Positions 53,134-60,982 of a DNA stretch of 64,000 nt are shown here, piece after piece (position 1 is the first letter of the stretch; each line of letters begins with the position of its first letter). Under the pieces are notes generated by a model, which was not told where the DNA came from, ran no database searches, and worked only from the letters and a program-made list of their open reading frames with translations. A program made the position numbers and the translations under genes. The stretch is taken from NCBI RefSeq assembly GCF_002849595.1, contig NZ_NRQR01000025.1, positions 62,001-126,000 of the forward strand, read 5' to 3'. The DNA comes from Luteimonas rhizosphaerae (GTDB taxonomy: Bacteria > Pseudomonadota > Gammaproteobacteria > Xanthomonadales > Xanthomonadaceae).

Positions 53134-53159
53134 CGCGCGGCCAGGACAATAGGGATCTC

Positions 53160-53696
53160 ATGAGCGCACAGGTGCCTCCGGCTGAAATTGTGGCGATCGC
53201 TTATGGCGAGGTCGAGGTCAAACTGGGCTGCGTGTTGACGCAGATCTGGGTGCGAGTCCGGGAGCCAGATGGAAACGTGGTCATCGGCGCACGTGACCCG
53301 GTGCTGGTGCACTTCGACATCCTCGCGGGACTTGCCAAGTTCGAACCGGAGCTGCTCGCCATGTTTGCGGAGCGCCAGGCGACGCGCGACGCGTTGCGCC
53401 CAGTGTCGGCGCCCTTGGCCGACTGGGATTCGGGTCCCGCACTGTCCGCGCCGAACGCCTACCAGTACTTCTGCTCGGGCTGGGGCTATGTCGATGTCGA
53501 CGCGGCGCTTGGTGCGCTCCGCCTCTGGTTTGAAGCAAAGCCCATCGCGATGCTGGTCGAACAGAGCCCGGGCGAGGCGCAAGGCGCTGAGTACCTCATG
53601 GCGCATCGGACCCTGGCCTCTTATCACCGAGGGCTTCGGAACGTCATTCGCAAGATGGAGCAGGCCGGCGTGAACACAGCGCCGAATCCCCATTGA
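53160..53696 (+). CDS. Hypothetical protein downstream of SRAP copy 2
   Basis: 178 residues, ATG 53160. EVKLGCVLTQIWVRVREPDG and a Trp/Tyr-rich centre (YQYFCSGWGYVDVDA). No motif recognised. GC is like that of SRAP copy 2, 26 bases upstream, so they may be one transcript. It is not the same as the partners of copy 1. Confidence 0.55.
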   Translation: MSAQVPPAEIVAIAYGEVEVKLGCVLTQIWVRVREPDGNVVIGARDPVLVHFDILAGLAKFEPELLAMFAERQATRDALRPVSAPLADWDSGPALSAPNAYQYFCSGWGYVDVDAALGALRLWFEAKPIAMLVEQSPGEAQGAEYLMAHRTLASYHRGLRNVIRKMEQAGVNTAPNPH

Positions 53697-53925
53697 GGTC
53701 GCTCGGCCAAAACATTCGCTAGCCCCAGCGGGAGGCGCCGACGAACTGCGCTTGCCGACTCCCGACCTACGCGAAGCCGCTTCAGCGCACAGACAATCGG
53801 CACCTTGGCGGCGTATAACCACGAACCCCAAGCTTGGATACCCGAGACGATTTCAGATGGGCGTGTTGACTGCGCCCGAGACTACGGATTTCCTTCTGAC
53901 CCGCAATCAATAAGAGGAGATCAGC

Positions 53926-54611
53926 ATGGTTGCATCACCGTCGCTAGGCGTCGTTCTACTGGTGGAAGACAACATTGAATTGTCCGAGCCGGTCGGCGAA
54001 TTCCTGGAGCAACACGGCTTTGAAGTCGACTACGCCAGGACAGGAATGGAGGCATATCAGCATGCCCTCGACAATCCATACGACGCCATCGTATTGGACG
54101 TGACGTTGCCTCGGATGAGCGGGCTCGACGTGTGTTCCAAGCTTCGTTCCGACCCCTCGAGGACGACCCCTGTACTAATGATCAGCGGTCTCGCCACACT
54201 GGAAGACAAGCTGGCAGGACTCGACGCGGGCGCCGACGATTACCTCACGAAGCCGTTCTCGCCTGCAGAGCTCGTAGCACGTCTCAGCGCCCTGATTCGT
54301 AGGGATAGGCGGGAGCTTGGCGCGGAGACGATCTGGAACAGGTCTGGCGCGGCTCGGATGAGCTGGTGCTCACGCCAATCGGCTTCAAGGTTCTCAAAGT
54401 CCTGATGCGAGCGTCTCCCCGGGTCATTGGACGGCGGGAGATCGAGCAGGAGATTTGGGGTTCTTCGTTGCCAGATTCCGATACGTTGCGGAGCCACATC
54501 TACAACCTGCGCAAGCAGATCGACAAGCCATATGATCGGCCTCTTTTGCACACGATGCAGTCGGCCGGTTACCAGATTGCCGACCTTGCTGAGCACGCTG
54601 CTTTGTCCTAG
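53926..54611 (+). pseudogene. OmpR-family response regulator, frame broken
   Basis: ATG 53926 after AGAGGAGA. The first 128 residues are a receiver domain with Asp58 as phosphorylation site (AIVLDVT) and Lys109 (YLTKPF). Between 54309 and about 54330 the frame shifts; the second frame then reads GSDELVLTPIGFKVL and a full winged-helix output domain ending QSAGYQIADL. No sensor kinase is nearby. It is probably inactive unless the frameshift is an error. Confidence 0.75.
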
Positions 54612-54667
54612 AACTCAGCTCAAAGCCCTTTTGGACAAGAATCCATTGCTACTGCGTCCTGGACCCT

Positions 54668-54961
54668 ATGCCAATCACGTATCTCACTAACCTATTCGCC
54701 GGCTGGGAACAGGAACTCAAGATGCTACTTGAGACGCGCCCAAGCGAGGAAGAGTTCTGGAGCTACTGGGCCGAGCGTGAGGACGCGGTCGTTAAACTAG
54801 CCCTCTCCACTGACCAACCTGTCGTCGATGCAGGTTTTGAACGACTGTTCGCGATCGCGGAATCAAAAGGCTATGCCCGCCTTCCGCGGGACACTGCTCA
54901 AGAATATGCAGCTCGTTTCAAGCTGGAGTCCAAACGTCGCATGGGCGATATATCGAGCTAA
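54668..54961 (+). CDS. Unknown protein, paralogue A of a tandem pair
   Basis: 97 residues. Shares with the gene at 55329 the plan M-P-I-x-x-L-x-N-L-F-A-G-W-E-x-E-L, a Trp-rich helix with REDAV, and the end FERLFAIAES. It lies just after the broken response regulator. Acidic and helical; unknown family. Confidence 0.55.
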   Translation: MPITYLTNLFAGWEQELKMLLETRPSEEEFWSYWAEREDAVVKLALSTDQPVVDAGFERLFAIAESKGYARLPRDTAQEYAARFKLESKRRMGDISS

Positions 54962-55328
54962 GAGATGCGCAGCCGCGTTCGCTGGGCGCAGAACGGGGTC
55001 GACAGTGGCCAAGCGGACCACCAGGTAACCGGATGTGGTGCCTGCGGAGGGTGTGCAGTCGTTCGCAAGTGACTGCTGACCCAGCCCTCGTATCTCCCAC
55101 GCGGGCGAGTGAGCAATTCCGGTGTGTCAACGTGGACGACCTCACCTCCAATGGACGGTGTCACCGCCTGCGCACGGTCCGTCTGGATGAGCACGGTGCG
55201 CCGAGCGCGCACATGGTGCACAGGTAGCGAACACAGAGCCGCACGCATCACTGATCGAAGGCGCAGCGAGGCTCATGGGAGGCAAACAGATTATTCTCTC
55301 CGGACACGCCATCTCCGAAGATCGAGCC
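54962..55328. other. Gap between the tandem paralogues, no gene seen
   Basis: About 370 bases. Short open frames have no paralogue match and poor composition. No hairpin or promoter could be named with confidence. Confidence 0.4.
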
Positions 55329-55598
55329 ATGCCCATCAGAAATCTTGCGAACTTGTTCGCTGGCTGGGAGCGGGAACTTCAGTTTTTGCTCGAGACGGGA
55401 CCGACCCACAACGAGTTATGGGACTACTGGCGCGAACGGGAAGAAGCCGTTGAACGACTGGCACTTTCCGAAGAGCAGGCCACTATCGATGCGGCTTTCG
55501 AGCGCCTGTTCTCAATCGCCGAGTCGCACGGTTACGTGCGTATTCCAGATCTCAGCCGGCCCTCGCGCAGAGGGAGCGAGGGCGATCCATCGGCTTAG
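55329..55598 (+). CDS. Unknown protein, paralogue B of a tandem pair
   Basis: 89 residues from ATG 55329. Shares LFAGWERELQFLLETG, DYWREREEAVERLALS and FERLFSIAESHGYVRIP with paralogue A, clearly a duplication with divergence. The C-terminal end differs. Family unknown. Both copies keep the Trp and Glu/Arg positions. Confidence 0.55.
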   Translation: MPIRNLANLFAGWERELQFLLETGPTHNELWDYWREREEAVERLALSEEQATIDAAFERLFSIAESHGYVRIPDLSRPSRRGSEGDPSA

Positions 55599-55825
55599 AG
55601 CGAACGGCAGCCACGTGCGCTGGCCTCGGGCCGGCGACCGTCGATCCCGAGCCACCCAATGACACCGGAGCGAGGGACGCACGCACGTGCTGCGGAATCG
55701 AGATTGCGGCGTGCCGGTCCTGCCGGGAAGCAGATATCAACGAGTTGTGGCGTCGGGGAACTCTGAGGGGCCCTGATGAAACTCGGCTTGTTGCCGTATA
55801 GAAATGGACTGCAGTCGATCCTGGG

Positions 55826-56248
55826 TCACCGAATGCCGACTGTTGGAAGCACTGAACTCAGATCGCGATCAGCTCGGCGTAAGACCTCGGTTTTTGGAAT
55901 GGACGAGCGTCCGCGAACATGTTCAACCAGTACGAACTGCAGCAGAGTCCGTCCGCCTCGGTCCACCCACCCGAAGGCGACCCACGTCTTGCCTTCCAAG
56001 AAGATCTGCGAACCGTCTTCGATATCTGAAACGAGGATCGACGCATTGGGGTCGGTACTCTTCGAGGCGGTCGTATGCACAAGCCCGATGGAACTCTCCA
56101 CGATCACTAGATCGCGATGGCCGTTGGGGTTCTGGTGCCCTGTCACAATTTGAGCCTGATGCCCGAGGGATTGCAGGCGATCTGCTACTAGCTCAGCAAG
56201 CTGTTGCTTTCGACGCGCCTTCGACGCAGTTAGGTCAAGAAGAGACAT
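55826..56248 (-). CDS. Hypothetical protein coupled to HNH endonuclease
   Basis: 140 residues, minus strand, 18 bases after the HNH stop. GHRDLVIVESSIGLVHTTAS and KTWVAFGWVDRGGRTLLQFV are beta-type strands. No motif recognised. The close spacing suggests co-transcription with the nuclease, perhaps as immunity or accessory factor. Confidence 0.5.
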   Translation of the reverse strand: MSLLDLTASKARRKQQLAELVADRLQSLGHQAQIVTGHQNPNGHRDLVIVESSIGLVHTTASKSTDPNASILVSDIEDGSQIFLEGKTWVAFGWVDRGGRTLLQFVLVEHVRGRSSIPKTEVLRRADRDLSSVLPTVGIR

Positions 56249-56266
56249 AGCGCACGCCCAAAGTCT

Positions 56267-56971
56267 TCAGGTTTCCGCGGACCAGCGAAACACCTTAGAC
56301 CGGTGATAGGCCATATAGGTCTCCTGTGCATCGGCTAACGCCCGGGGAGCAACCGCGGACTTGGGTGGAATCAGGCGTTCCCTGATCGCTGCGGGAAGTG
56401 CATCGCTCACCATGAGTTCTCCTGTCTTGCTGAAGGAGACATAGCCCTTGTCGAACAAAAAATCGACGTGTGGTGCGAGCGCCAAACCGTTATTTCCATC
56501 AAGCCGCTCGCGGTTATCGCTTGCGAACCAAGGCTTGATGTGACTGGCAACTAGGAAGCTCTTCTCTTCGATTCCTGTGACTCGGCAACGAGCTTCAATC
56601 GCGAGAACCCGACTTCGGAACCGGCCTTGGCCAATGCGCGCATGAATGAGTAGGCTACACGTCGTCACAGGTGTTGAACCCGCGAGCATTTGCTCAAGTG
56701 CGGGAGCATCCAGACGGTACGATCGGACGAACGGGTCTGAGTTTTTCTTGCGGCTGATATGGCACAGACTGCAGGAGGGATCCGTCTGCTTGTGCTCGAA
56801 ATGGGCAGGGTTCCAGCTTCCAGAGCCGGGCCTGCTGGCAGCATGCACACGCAGTTCGCCATTGCACTCCGGGCAGAGCAGATGTGCGGCAACACCTTGT
56901 TGACGAAGCCGTAAAGCTTCGTCAACTGAGACCTGCTGATCGTCTTGAAGAGCGTGAGCGATGGTAGGCAT
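56267..56971 (-). CDS. HNH endonuclease with N-terminal zinc region
   Basis: 234 residues. N-terminal CPECNG and a second set HFEHKQTDPSCSLC look like a zinc-binding domain. The HNH domain follows: CRVTGIEEKSFLVASHIKPW, then DGNNGLALAPHVDFLFDKGY, the HNH_2 type often tied to restriction-like or phage defence genes. Metal and catalytic His/Asn are visible. DNA target unknown. Confidence 0.75.
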   Translation of the reverse strand: MPTIAHALQDDQQVSVDEALRLRQQGVAAHLLCPECNGELRVHAASRPGSGSWNPAHFEHKQTDPSCSLCHISRKKNSDPFVRSYRLDAPALEQMLAGSTPVTTCSLLIHARIGQGRFRSRVLAIEARCRVTGIEEKSFLVASHIKPWFASDNRERLDGNNGLALAPHVDFLFDKGYVSFSKTGELMVSDALPAAIRERLIPPKSAVAPRALADAQETYMAYHRSKVFRWSAET

Positions 56972-57010
56972 TACGGGAGGCTATCCCGGCCGACGTGGAC
57001 CGATACCACG

Positions 57011-57613
57011 TCAGAGGCCACGCGGCTTCCAACGCATCTGACCACTTTCCTGTGGCTGAGGTTGAGGTGTGGATTGAGCCGGGGGTGCGCCTGGCTGAGC
57101 AGCCTCCGTTGAAGGCGTCGAAGGCTGATCCATCGCCGCTGATTCGTTAGTTTCGATGTCGCCGCGCGTCACTGCTGGCGGGAGCGGGGAGGGAACCGTT
57201 TCGGATCCCGGGTAGACGTAGATCGCCATGCCCGCGCCAGCCTGGTTGTACATTGCCGCGCTGGATCCCAGACCCCAAGCGGAACCGCGGCTGCCCCATG
57301 CATACCCGGACCCAATGCTGCCGGCGTATTCCTTTCCAACGCCTTGCAGAAGAATGCCGTTCGCACCCAGATCGGCTGCTTCCTGCTTCATCCGATCGAT
57401 CGTCTTGTTGCTCTTCTGCTGCTGGGTCAGCGCGAATGACGCTTCGCTGCTGGCCTGGAGAAGTGCCACGTTCTCAAAGTGCGGCGGTGGCTCGACATAG
57501 AGACGTACCTGCTCTGGGTCAATCGGAGCTCTAACGGTTCCGACGACCACGCTCGATGAGGCACAACCGCTGAGCACGGCTGCGACAACGCAGCCAATCA
57601 AAAGACGCTTCAT
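57011..57613 (-). CDS. Lipoprotein of unknown function
   Basis: 200 residues from the ATG at 57613. Signal peptide MKRLLIGCVVAAVLSGCASS with lipobox LSGC. A beta-alpha domain (EQVRLYVEPPPHFENVALL, ADLGANGILLQGVG) resembles YbjP/DUF-like outer-membrane lipoproteins but is not assigned. The C-terminal third is Pro/Gln/Ser-rich and disordered. Confidence 0.65.
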   Translation of the reverse strand: MKRLLIGCVVAAVLSGCASSSVVVGTVRAPIDPEQVRLYVEPPPHFENVALLQASSEASFALTQQQKSNKTIDRMKQEAADLGANGILLQGVGKEYAGSIGSGYAWGSRGSAWGLGSSAAMYNQAGAGMAIYVYPGSETVPSPLPPAVTRGDIETNESAAMDQPSTPSTEAAQPGAPPAQSTPQPQPQESGQMRWKPRGL

Positions 57614-58030
57614 ATGTTCCCCTGCCATTTTTGGAGCTGAGTCCAAAGGCCGGAATCCGCTCCGTGCCTTCCCCGAAGTGATCATAAATCGCCGTGAGGC
57701 TTTCGGGAGGTGCGCGTTCGATGAAAGCGATTTCAAACGCATATCACCTCTGTGAGGGCAGCCGCTCTCACGATGCGGCCGTCGCCGCACTTGGAGATAT
57801 CGAGTGTTCAAACCGAAAGGCGTCTTCCACTTGGAGCAACTGATTGCCAGCCTGGCAGTGTTAGCCGTCCGTCTGATCATCAGCCGAACGCGAAGAACAC
57901 GAACTCCCTTCTGAGCTGTACCTGGCCGAGCCCGTCAATCCCTGGCGGGCTTTTTAGTTCCTCCTCGTCGAAAAATTAGCTCCTCCCCCTGCGAGTATCG
58001 AGCAGGTAGGGAAGTCCATTGGCGCGACTC
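57614..58030 (+). other. Intergenic region with terminator and repeated CACTTGGAG
   Basis: No gene. CACTTGGAG occurs twice near 57787 and 57829 and again near 58110. A terminator stem AGCCCG (57929-57934) with CGGGCT (57946-57951) and a T-run lies at the end. The rest shows nothing recognisable. Confidence 0.5.
57929..57955 (+). terminator. Rho-independent terminator
   Basis: AGCCCG pairs with CGGGCT around an 11-base loop and is followed by a T-run. No plus-strand gene clearly ends here, so it may insulate the regulator at 58125. Confidence 0.6.
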
Positions 58031-58054
58031 GCCGCTGTAAAAAAATACAGCGGC
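58031..58054. promoter_or_regulatory. Perfect 24-bp dyad, candidate operator
   Basis: GCCGCTGTA, six As, TACAGCGGC: 9-bp arms with a 6-base spacer. It lies 71 bases before the regulator start. Dyads of this form are typical operators, probably for the AlpA-type protein itself or another repressor. Confidence 0.7.
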
Positions 58055-58093
58055 TCCCGCTCCTGGCAGCCCGAACGATCGCCGAATAGCGTG

Positions 58094-58120
58094 TTCTCCA
58101 AGCGCTGCTCACTTGGAGAA
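58094..58120 (+). promoter_or_regulatory. Hairpin that covers the ribosome binding site of the 58125 gene
   Basis: TTCTCCAAG (58094-58102) pairs perfectly with CTTGGAGAA (58112-58120). The 3' arm contains the GGAGA Shine-Dalgarno (58115-58119) and ends five bases before the GTG. In mRNA the stem would hide the RBS; as DNA it is a second dyad. Either would control this regulator. Confidence 0.65.
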
Positions 58121-58124
58121 AAAC

Positions 58125-58358
58125 GTGGAAGTTAGCTTCGATCGGCGGATTCAGATGCTCACCGAGCAGGAGGTCCGTCGCCGCATGGGCGGCATCGGGC
58201 GGTCGACGTTGCACGAGTTCCTGAACAGCCGATCGCCGCGGTATCAACCTAATTTGCCGCGGCCTGTCCACATTGGAAGGTCGACTCGCTTCTACGAGCA
58301 CGAGATCGACGCCTACCTGCTCGACTTGGGGCAGGAGAGGGGAGCGCCGCGACGTTAA
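58125..58358 (+). CDS. AlpA-family regulator
   Basis: 77 residues from GTG 58125 (GGAGA five bases upstream), preferred over the TTG at 58113. LTEQEVRRRMGGIGRSTLHE is the HTH, PVHIGRSTRFYEHEIDAYL the wing. This is the regulator of the right-end module, next to the Gp2/YfjJ-type gene. Confidence 0.75.
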   Translation: MEVSFDRRIQMLTEQEVRRRMGGIGRSTLHEFLNSRSPRYQPNLPRPVHIGRSTRFYEHEIDAYLLDLGQERGAPRR

Positions 58359-58551
58359 CTCGCGGGCCCTTTCCGGCCCAAAAAGGTGCTTTCGGCTGCT
58401 CACACTTCAAGGCAGCCAGGCAATTTGGCCCAGCAACTGTCGCTGCGGCCGTAGGAATGAACGTTGTTACTAGAGAGAAGGGATAGACGATGAGTGAGAG
58501 CATCACCCCACTGATGGATTGGTCGATAGCAACTGTCGAAGACTGGACACA

Positions 58552-59454
58552 ATGAGTGCGATGCTCCGCTCGAAGGGCCCACTCTGGACGATTGTTCAAG
58601 AAAGAGGGCGGTGCTACGTAGACGAGACCCGATTGGGCTCGCAATTTTTCCTCTGTACTAAGGCAGACTTCGCTGAGATCGACCGACGCTTCAAGAACCA
58701 TCGCTGCAGTCCGCTCTACGCAGTGTTTCGTAGATATGCAAGGAGGCTTTGGAGTGGCGAAGATAGGGTCTCCTTAAGGGCCGTCGATTCATTCAATCGA
58801 GCGGTGGAAAAGATCCGGGCCCTAGGGCGTGGCCCCGCGGTGAAGAAGAGGCTCGACAACCTTCGGCGGTGCGAACGATCGAGCGCGAAAAGTGCTGTCG
58901 AACTGCTTCAAGGTCTCAGGAATAGGTACTCGAAGGTCCTGGCTATACGTCTCGATCTCGAGTACTACTCGTTGTACAGCGCTCGCGAAAGACTGCTCCC
59001 CCAGTCGATCACCTTGCGAGAGGCGCAAGCCCATCGGGACGCATTCCTCAAGTACTTGAGAAGTGGTCCTTTCTCTGAGCACTTGATTGGCTACATCTGG
59101 AAGATGGAGTTCGGGTGCGAGAAAGGATTCCACTTCCATTTCGCAATCTTCCTGGACGGTCAGCGAGTCCGCCAGGACATCGTAATAGCGGACACCCTTG
59201 GTGTGCGGTGGAAGAACGTGATCACCCGACGCAAAGGAATCTTCTTCAATTGCAACAAGCGCAAGGAAACCTACGTTCGCTGCGGCATAGGAACACTGGA
59301 TCGCAGCAACGATCAGATGTGGGGCCATCTTCATGAGGCGGTCCGCTACATGACGAAGGTTGATCACCTGTTGCGGTTTCAGACCCTCGGCAGAGTCAGG
59401 GCCTTTGCAGTTGGCAGGCGTCAAAAGATCAGGAGGATTTCCGACGTCGGGTAG
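58552..59454 (+). CDS. Inovirus Gp2 / YagK-YfjJ-type replication-like protein
   Basis: 300 residues from ATG 58552. VLAIRLDLEYYSLYS, then IGYIWKMEFGCEKGFHFHFAI split by a few bases, gives the H-x-H pattern used by YfjJ C-terminal / inovirus Gp2 proteins, which resemble rolling-circle initiators. A later W-G-H-L-H-E-A-V-R-Y-M segment fits the same family. Basic C-terminal tail. Its stop overlaps the convergent gene by 26 bases. Role as an initiator is inferred. Confidence 0.7.
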   Translation: MSAMLRSKGPLWTIVQERGRCYVDETRLGSQFFLCTKADFAEIDRRFKNHRCSPLYAVFRRYARRLWSGEDRVSLRAVDSFNRAVEKIRALGRGPAVKKRLDNLRRCERSSAKSAVELLQGLRNRYSKVLAIRLDLEYYSLYSARERLLPQSITLREAQAHRDAFLKYLRSGPFSEHLIGYIWKMEFGCEKGFHFHFAIFLDGQRVRQDIVIADTLGVRWKNVITRRKGIFFNCNKRKETYVRCGIGTLDRSNDQMWGHLHEAVRYMTKVDHLLRFQTLGRVRAFAVGRRQKIRRISDVG

Positions 59455-60109
59455 CAGGCTCTGGTCGGTGCGGCATCCCCCCCACCTCTCTGAGGTGTTC
59501 GAAGATTGGCGAGAGTGCCGGCTGTCCTGCAACTAGCTCCTTCACCCCTGCGGTCATAACCAAGCCTTTGCTACGGCCCATGTCGTGCAGGAAATTGTTG
59601 AGTTCGACCAAGTTCTCAAACGGTGAGGCTGCATGGCGTTTCAGAGCAGCTTTAGCCGTGGCGGCCCTCTTGCGCTGCTCCTGGGCTATTTTTGCGGCAG
59701 CTCCCTTCTTGCCGTTCTCAACTGAGTGCTCTTTAAGCGTCTTGGTTGCCGCCTCATGAAGCCCTTGGCGGACACCTCTCAAGTGCGCTTGATAACACCT
59801 CGCTCGATCCAAGAAGTACCAGCCAGCTTCTACGCGCCCCTGCTTCCACTCGCTCTCGGCACGATCGAGTGACGCTTGAAAGTCTTTATAGACCTCCCGA
59901 GCCACTTGTGGGGGAAACGGAGGGGTCTCGGGCATGTCATCAGGGGTCAGCAGAGACCTAGTGTTAAGAAGAGTGACTTCAAAGGAATCCGGCACGTCGA
60001 CTGCGCGCCACTGACCGGCTAGAACACCTAAGGGGTCGGGATGCTTTGGCCTGGTAGCGATCGTCTTAGCCTCCTCTGGGGGACTCTGATAAGGCCACTT
60101 CCGCGACAT
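59429..60109 (-). CDS. Hypothetical protein, convergent with the Gp2-like gene
   Basis: 226 residues, minus strand. A polar N-terminal part, then a long Ala/Arg/Lys-rich coiled coil around residues 125-165 (KIAQEQRKRAATAKAALKRH) and a helical C-terminus. The 26-base overlap with the opposite gene could give antisense interference. No family recognised. Confidence 0.55.
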   Translation of the reverse strand: MSRKWPYQSPPEEAKTIATRPKHPDPLGVLAGQWRAVDVPDSFEVTLLNTRSLLTPDDMPETPPFPPQVAREVYKDFQASLDRAESEWKQGRVEAGWYFLDRARCYQAHLRGVRQGLHEAATKTLKEHSVENGKKGAAAKIAQEQRKRAATAKAALKRHAASPFENLVELNNFLHDMGRSKGLVMTAGVKELVAGQPALSPIFEHLREVGGMPHRPEPATRRRKSS

Positions 60110-60159
60110 GGGGTCAATCCAAAAATCTGAGGCGACCGTAGGGTTCTAAGTAGGGAACG

Positions 60160-60184
60160 AAAAAAGCCACCCCTAGGGATGGCT
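60160..60184 (-). terminator. Element-borne terminator for tRNA-Ser
   Basis: On the minus strand AGCCATCCC and GGGTGGCT form a stem around TAG, followed by a T-run. It lies 28 bases past the tRNA-Ser end and replaces the original terminator now at 32187-32206. Confidence 0.8.
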
Positions 60185-60207
60185 TATATTTCAAACACTT
60201 ACGTAAT

Positions 60208-60225
60208 TTTCTGGCGGAGAGGGGG
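60208..60225 (+). repeat. Right att repeat (within tRNA-Ser 3' end)
   Basis: TTTCTGGCGGAGAGGGGG, identical to 32214-32231. This copy is part of the intact tRNA-Ser gene, so the right end of the element restores the tRNA. Confidence 0.9.
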
Positions 60226-60302
60226 GGATTCGAACCCCCGAGGCGCTATTAACGCCTGCCTGATTTCGAGTCAGGTACATTCAACCGCTCTGCCACCTCT
60301 CC
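60212..60302 (-). tRNA. tRNA-Ser (CGA)
   Basis: 91 nt with encoded CCA, minus strand. Acceptor GGAGAGG pairs with CCTCTCC, anticodon loop CTCGAAA gives CGA, long variable arm CAGGCGTTAATAGCGCCTC, T arm GGGGGTTCGAATCCCCC. Its last 18 bases and downstream flank come from the element. Confidence 0.97.
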
Positions 60303-60418
60303 AGAAAACCGGCCGGCGCGCGGTGGCTGCGGCCGGGGGCGCAATCATACGGGCGCCACGGGCGGGCGACAAGCACTCGACGGTACACTGGCAGGCCCGT
60401 CGCCTTGAACGCCTTGCC

Positions 60419-60907
60419 ATGTCCGAAATCTCCGTGCCCGTGTCCTTCGGCGAACTGCTCGACAAGATTGCGATCCTGCAGATCAAGTCCGAGCGCATGA
60501 CCGACGAGGCCAAACTGGCCAACGTCCGTCGCGAACTCACGGCGCTGGAAACTGCCTGGATGGCCCATCCGGCCGCGGGGCACGACATCGTCCGGCTGCG
60601 GGCGGAGCTCAAGGCGGTCAACGAGCGCCTGTGGGACATCGAGGACGAGATCCGCGTGCAGGAGAAGGCGACCGCGTTCGGCGACGCGTTTGTCCAGCTG
60701 GCGCGCAGCGTCTATCTCGAGAATGACGAGCGCGCGCGGATCAAGAAAGAGATCAACCTGGCGCTGGGCTCGGCCTATGTCGAGGAAAAGTCGTATGCCT
60801 TGTCGGGAATCCCGTCCACATGCGTGAGGCGGGCCTGCGATGGCCGAGTCACTGTCGCGCGCGAGCGCGCTCTTACAGCGCGCTCAAAAAAGAGGGCCGT
60901 CCTCTAG
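60419..60907 (+). CDS. DUF6165-type protein
   Basis: 162 residues from ATG 60419. PVSFGELLDKIAILQIKSER, AVNERLWDIEDEIRVQEK, FGDAFVQLARSVYLENDERA and INLALGSAYVEEKSY are the conserved features of this cytoplasmic family. Members are usually about 125 residues; the tail after YVEEKSY is unusual and basic (RRACDGRVTVARERA). Function unknown; often near LPS core genes. Confidence 0.75.
   Translation: MSEISVPVSFGELLDKIAILQIKSERMTDEAKLANVRRELTALETAWMAHPAAGHDIVRLRAELKAVNERLWDIEDEIRVQEKATAFGDAFVQLARSVYLENDERARIKKEINLALGSAYVEEKSYALSGIPSTCVRRACDGRVTVARERALTARSKKRAVL
60886..60905 (-). terminator. Rho-independent terminator (minus strand)
   Basis: On the minus strand AGAGG and CCTCT pair around ACGGC and are followed by six Ts. 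It ends the minus-strand transcript coming from 62427 and 61348. It overlaps the C-terminal coding end of the DUF6165-type gene. Confidence 0.6.
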
Positions 60908-60982
60908 GCGCGGAGTGCGCGGCGCAGCAGATGCGTCTCGAGTCGCTAGGTGGTCTCGCTTCGGGACACGTGAGGCCCGTCC

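Larger units (their letters stand above)
32214..60225. mobile_element. Integrated mosaic element 2 (decayed P22-like prophage with stacked cargo) in tRNA-Ser
   Basis: Bounded by the 18-bp direct repeat TTTCTGGCGGAGAGGGGG at 32214-32231 and 60208-60225, the 3' end of tRNA-Ser(CGA). A P4-type integrase lies 150 bases inside the left end. Replication-type genes, three DNA-ejection genes and about 15 kb of unrelated cargo follow. GC is visibly lower than in the flanks across much of 34-60 kb. Head, portal, terminase, tail and lysis genes are missing. Multiple AlpA-type regulators suggest more than one island merged here. Confidence 0.88.

Noticed and set aside
55033-55227. Small plus-strand frame between the tandem paralogues
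   Set aside because: No ribosome binding site, poor composition and no similarity to the paralogues.
60866-60888. GAGCGCGCT hairpin before an A-run as a plus-strand terminator
   Set aside because: On the plus strand the hairpin is followed by As, not Ts; the working terminator is the minus-strand one at 60886-60905.
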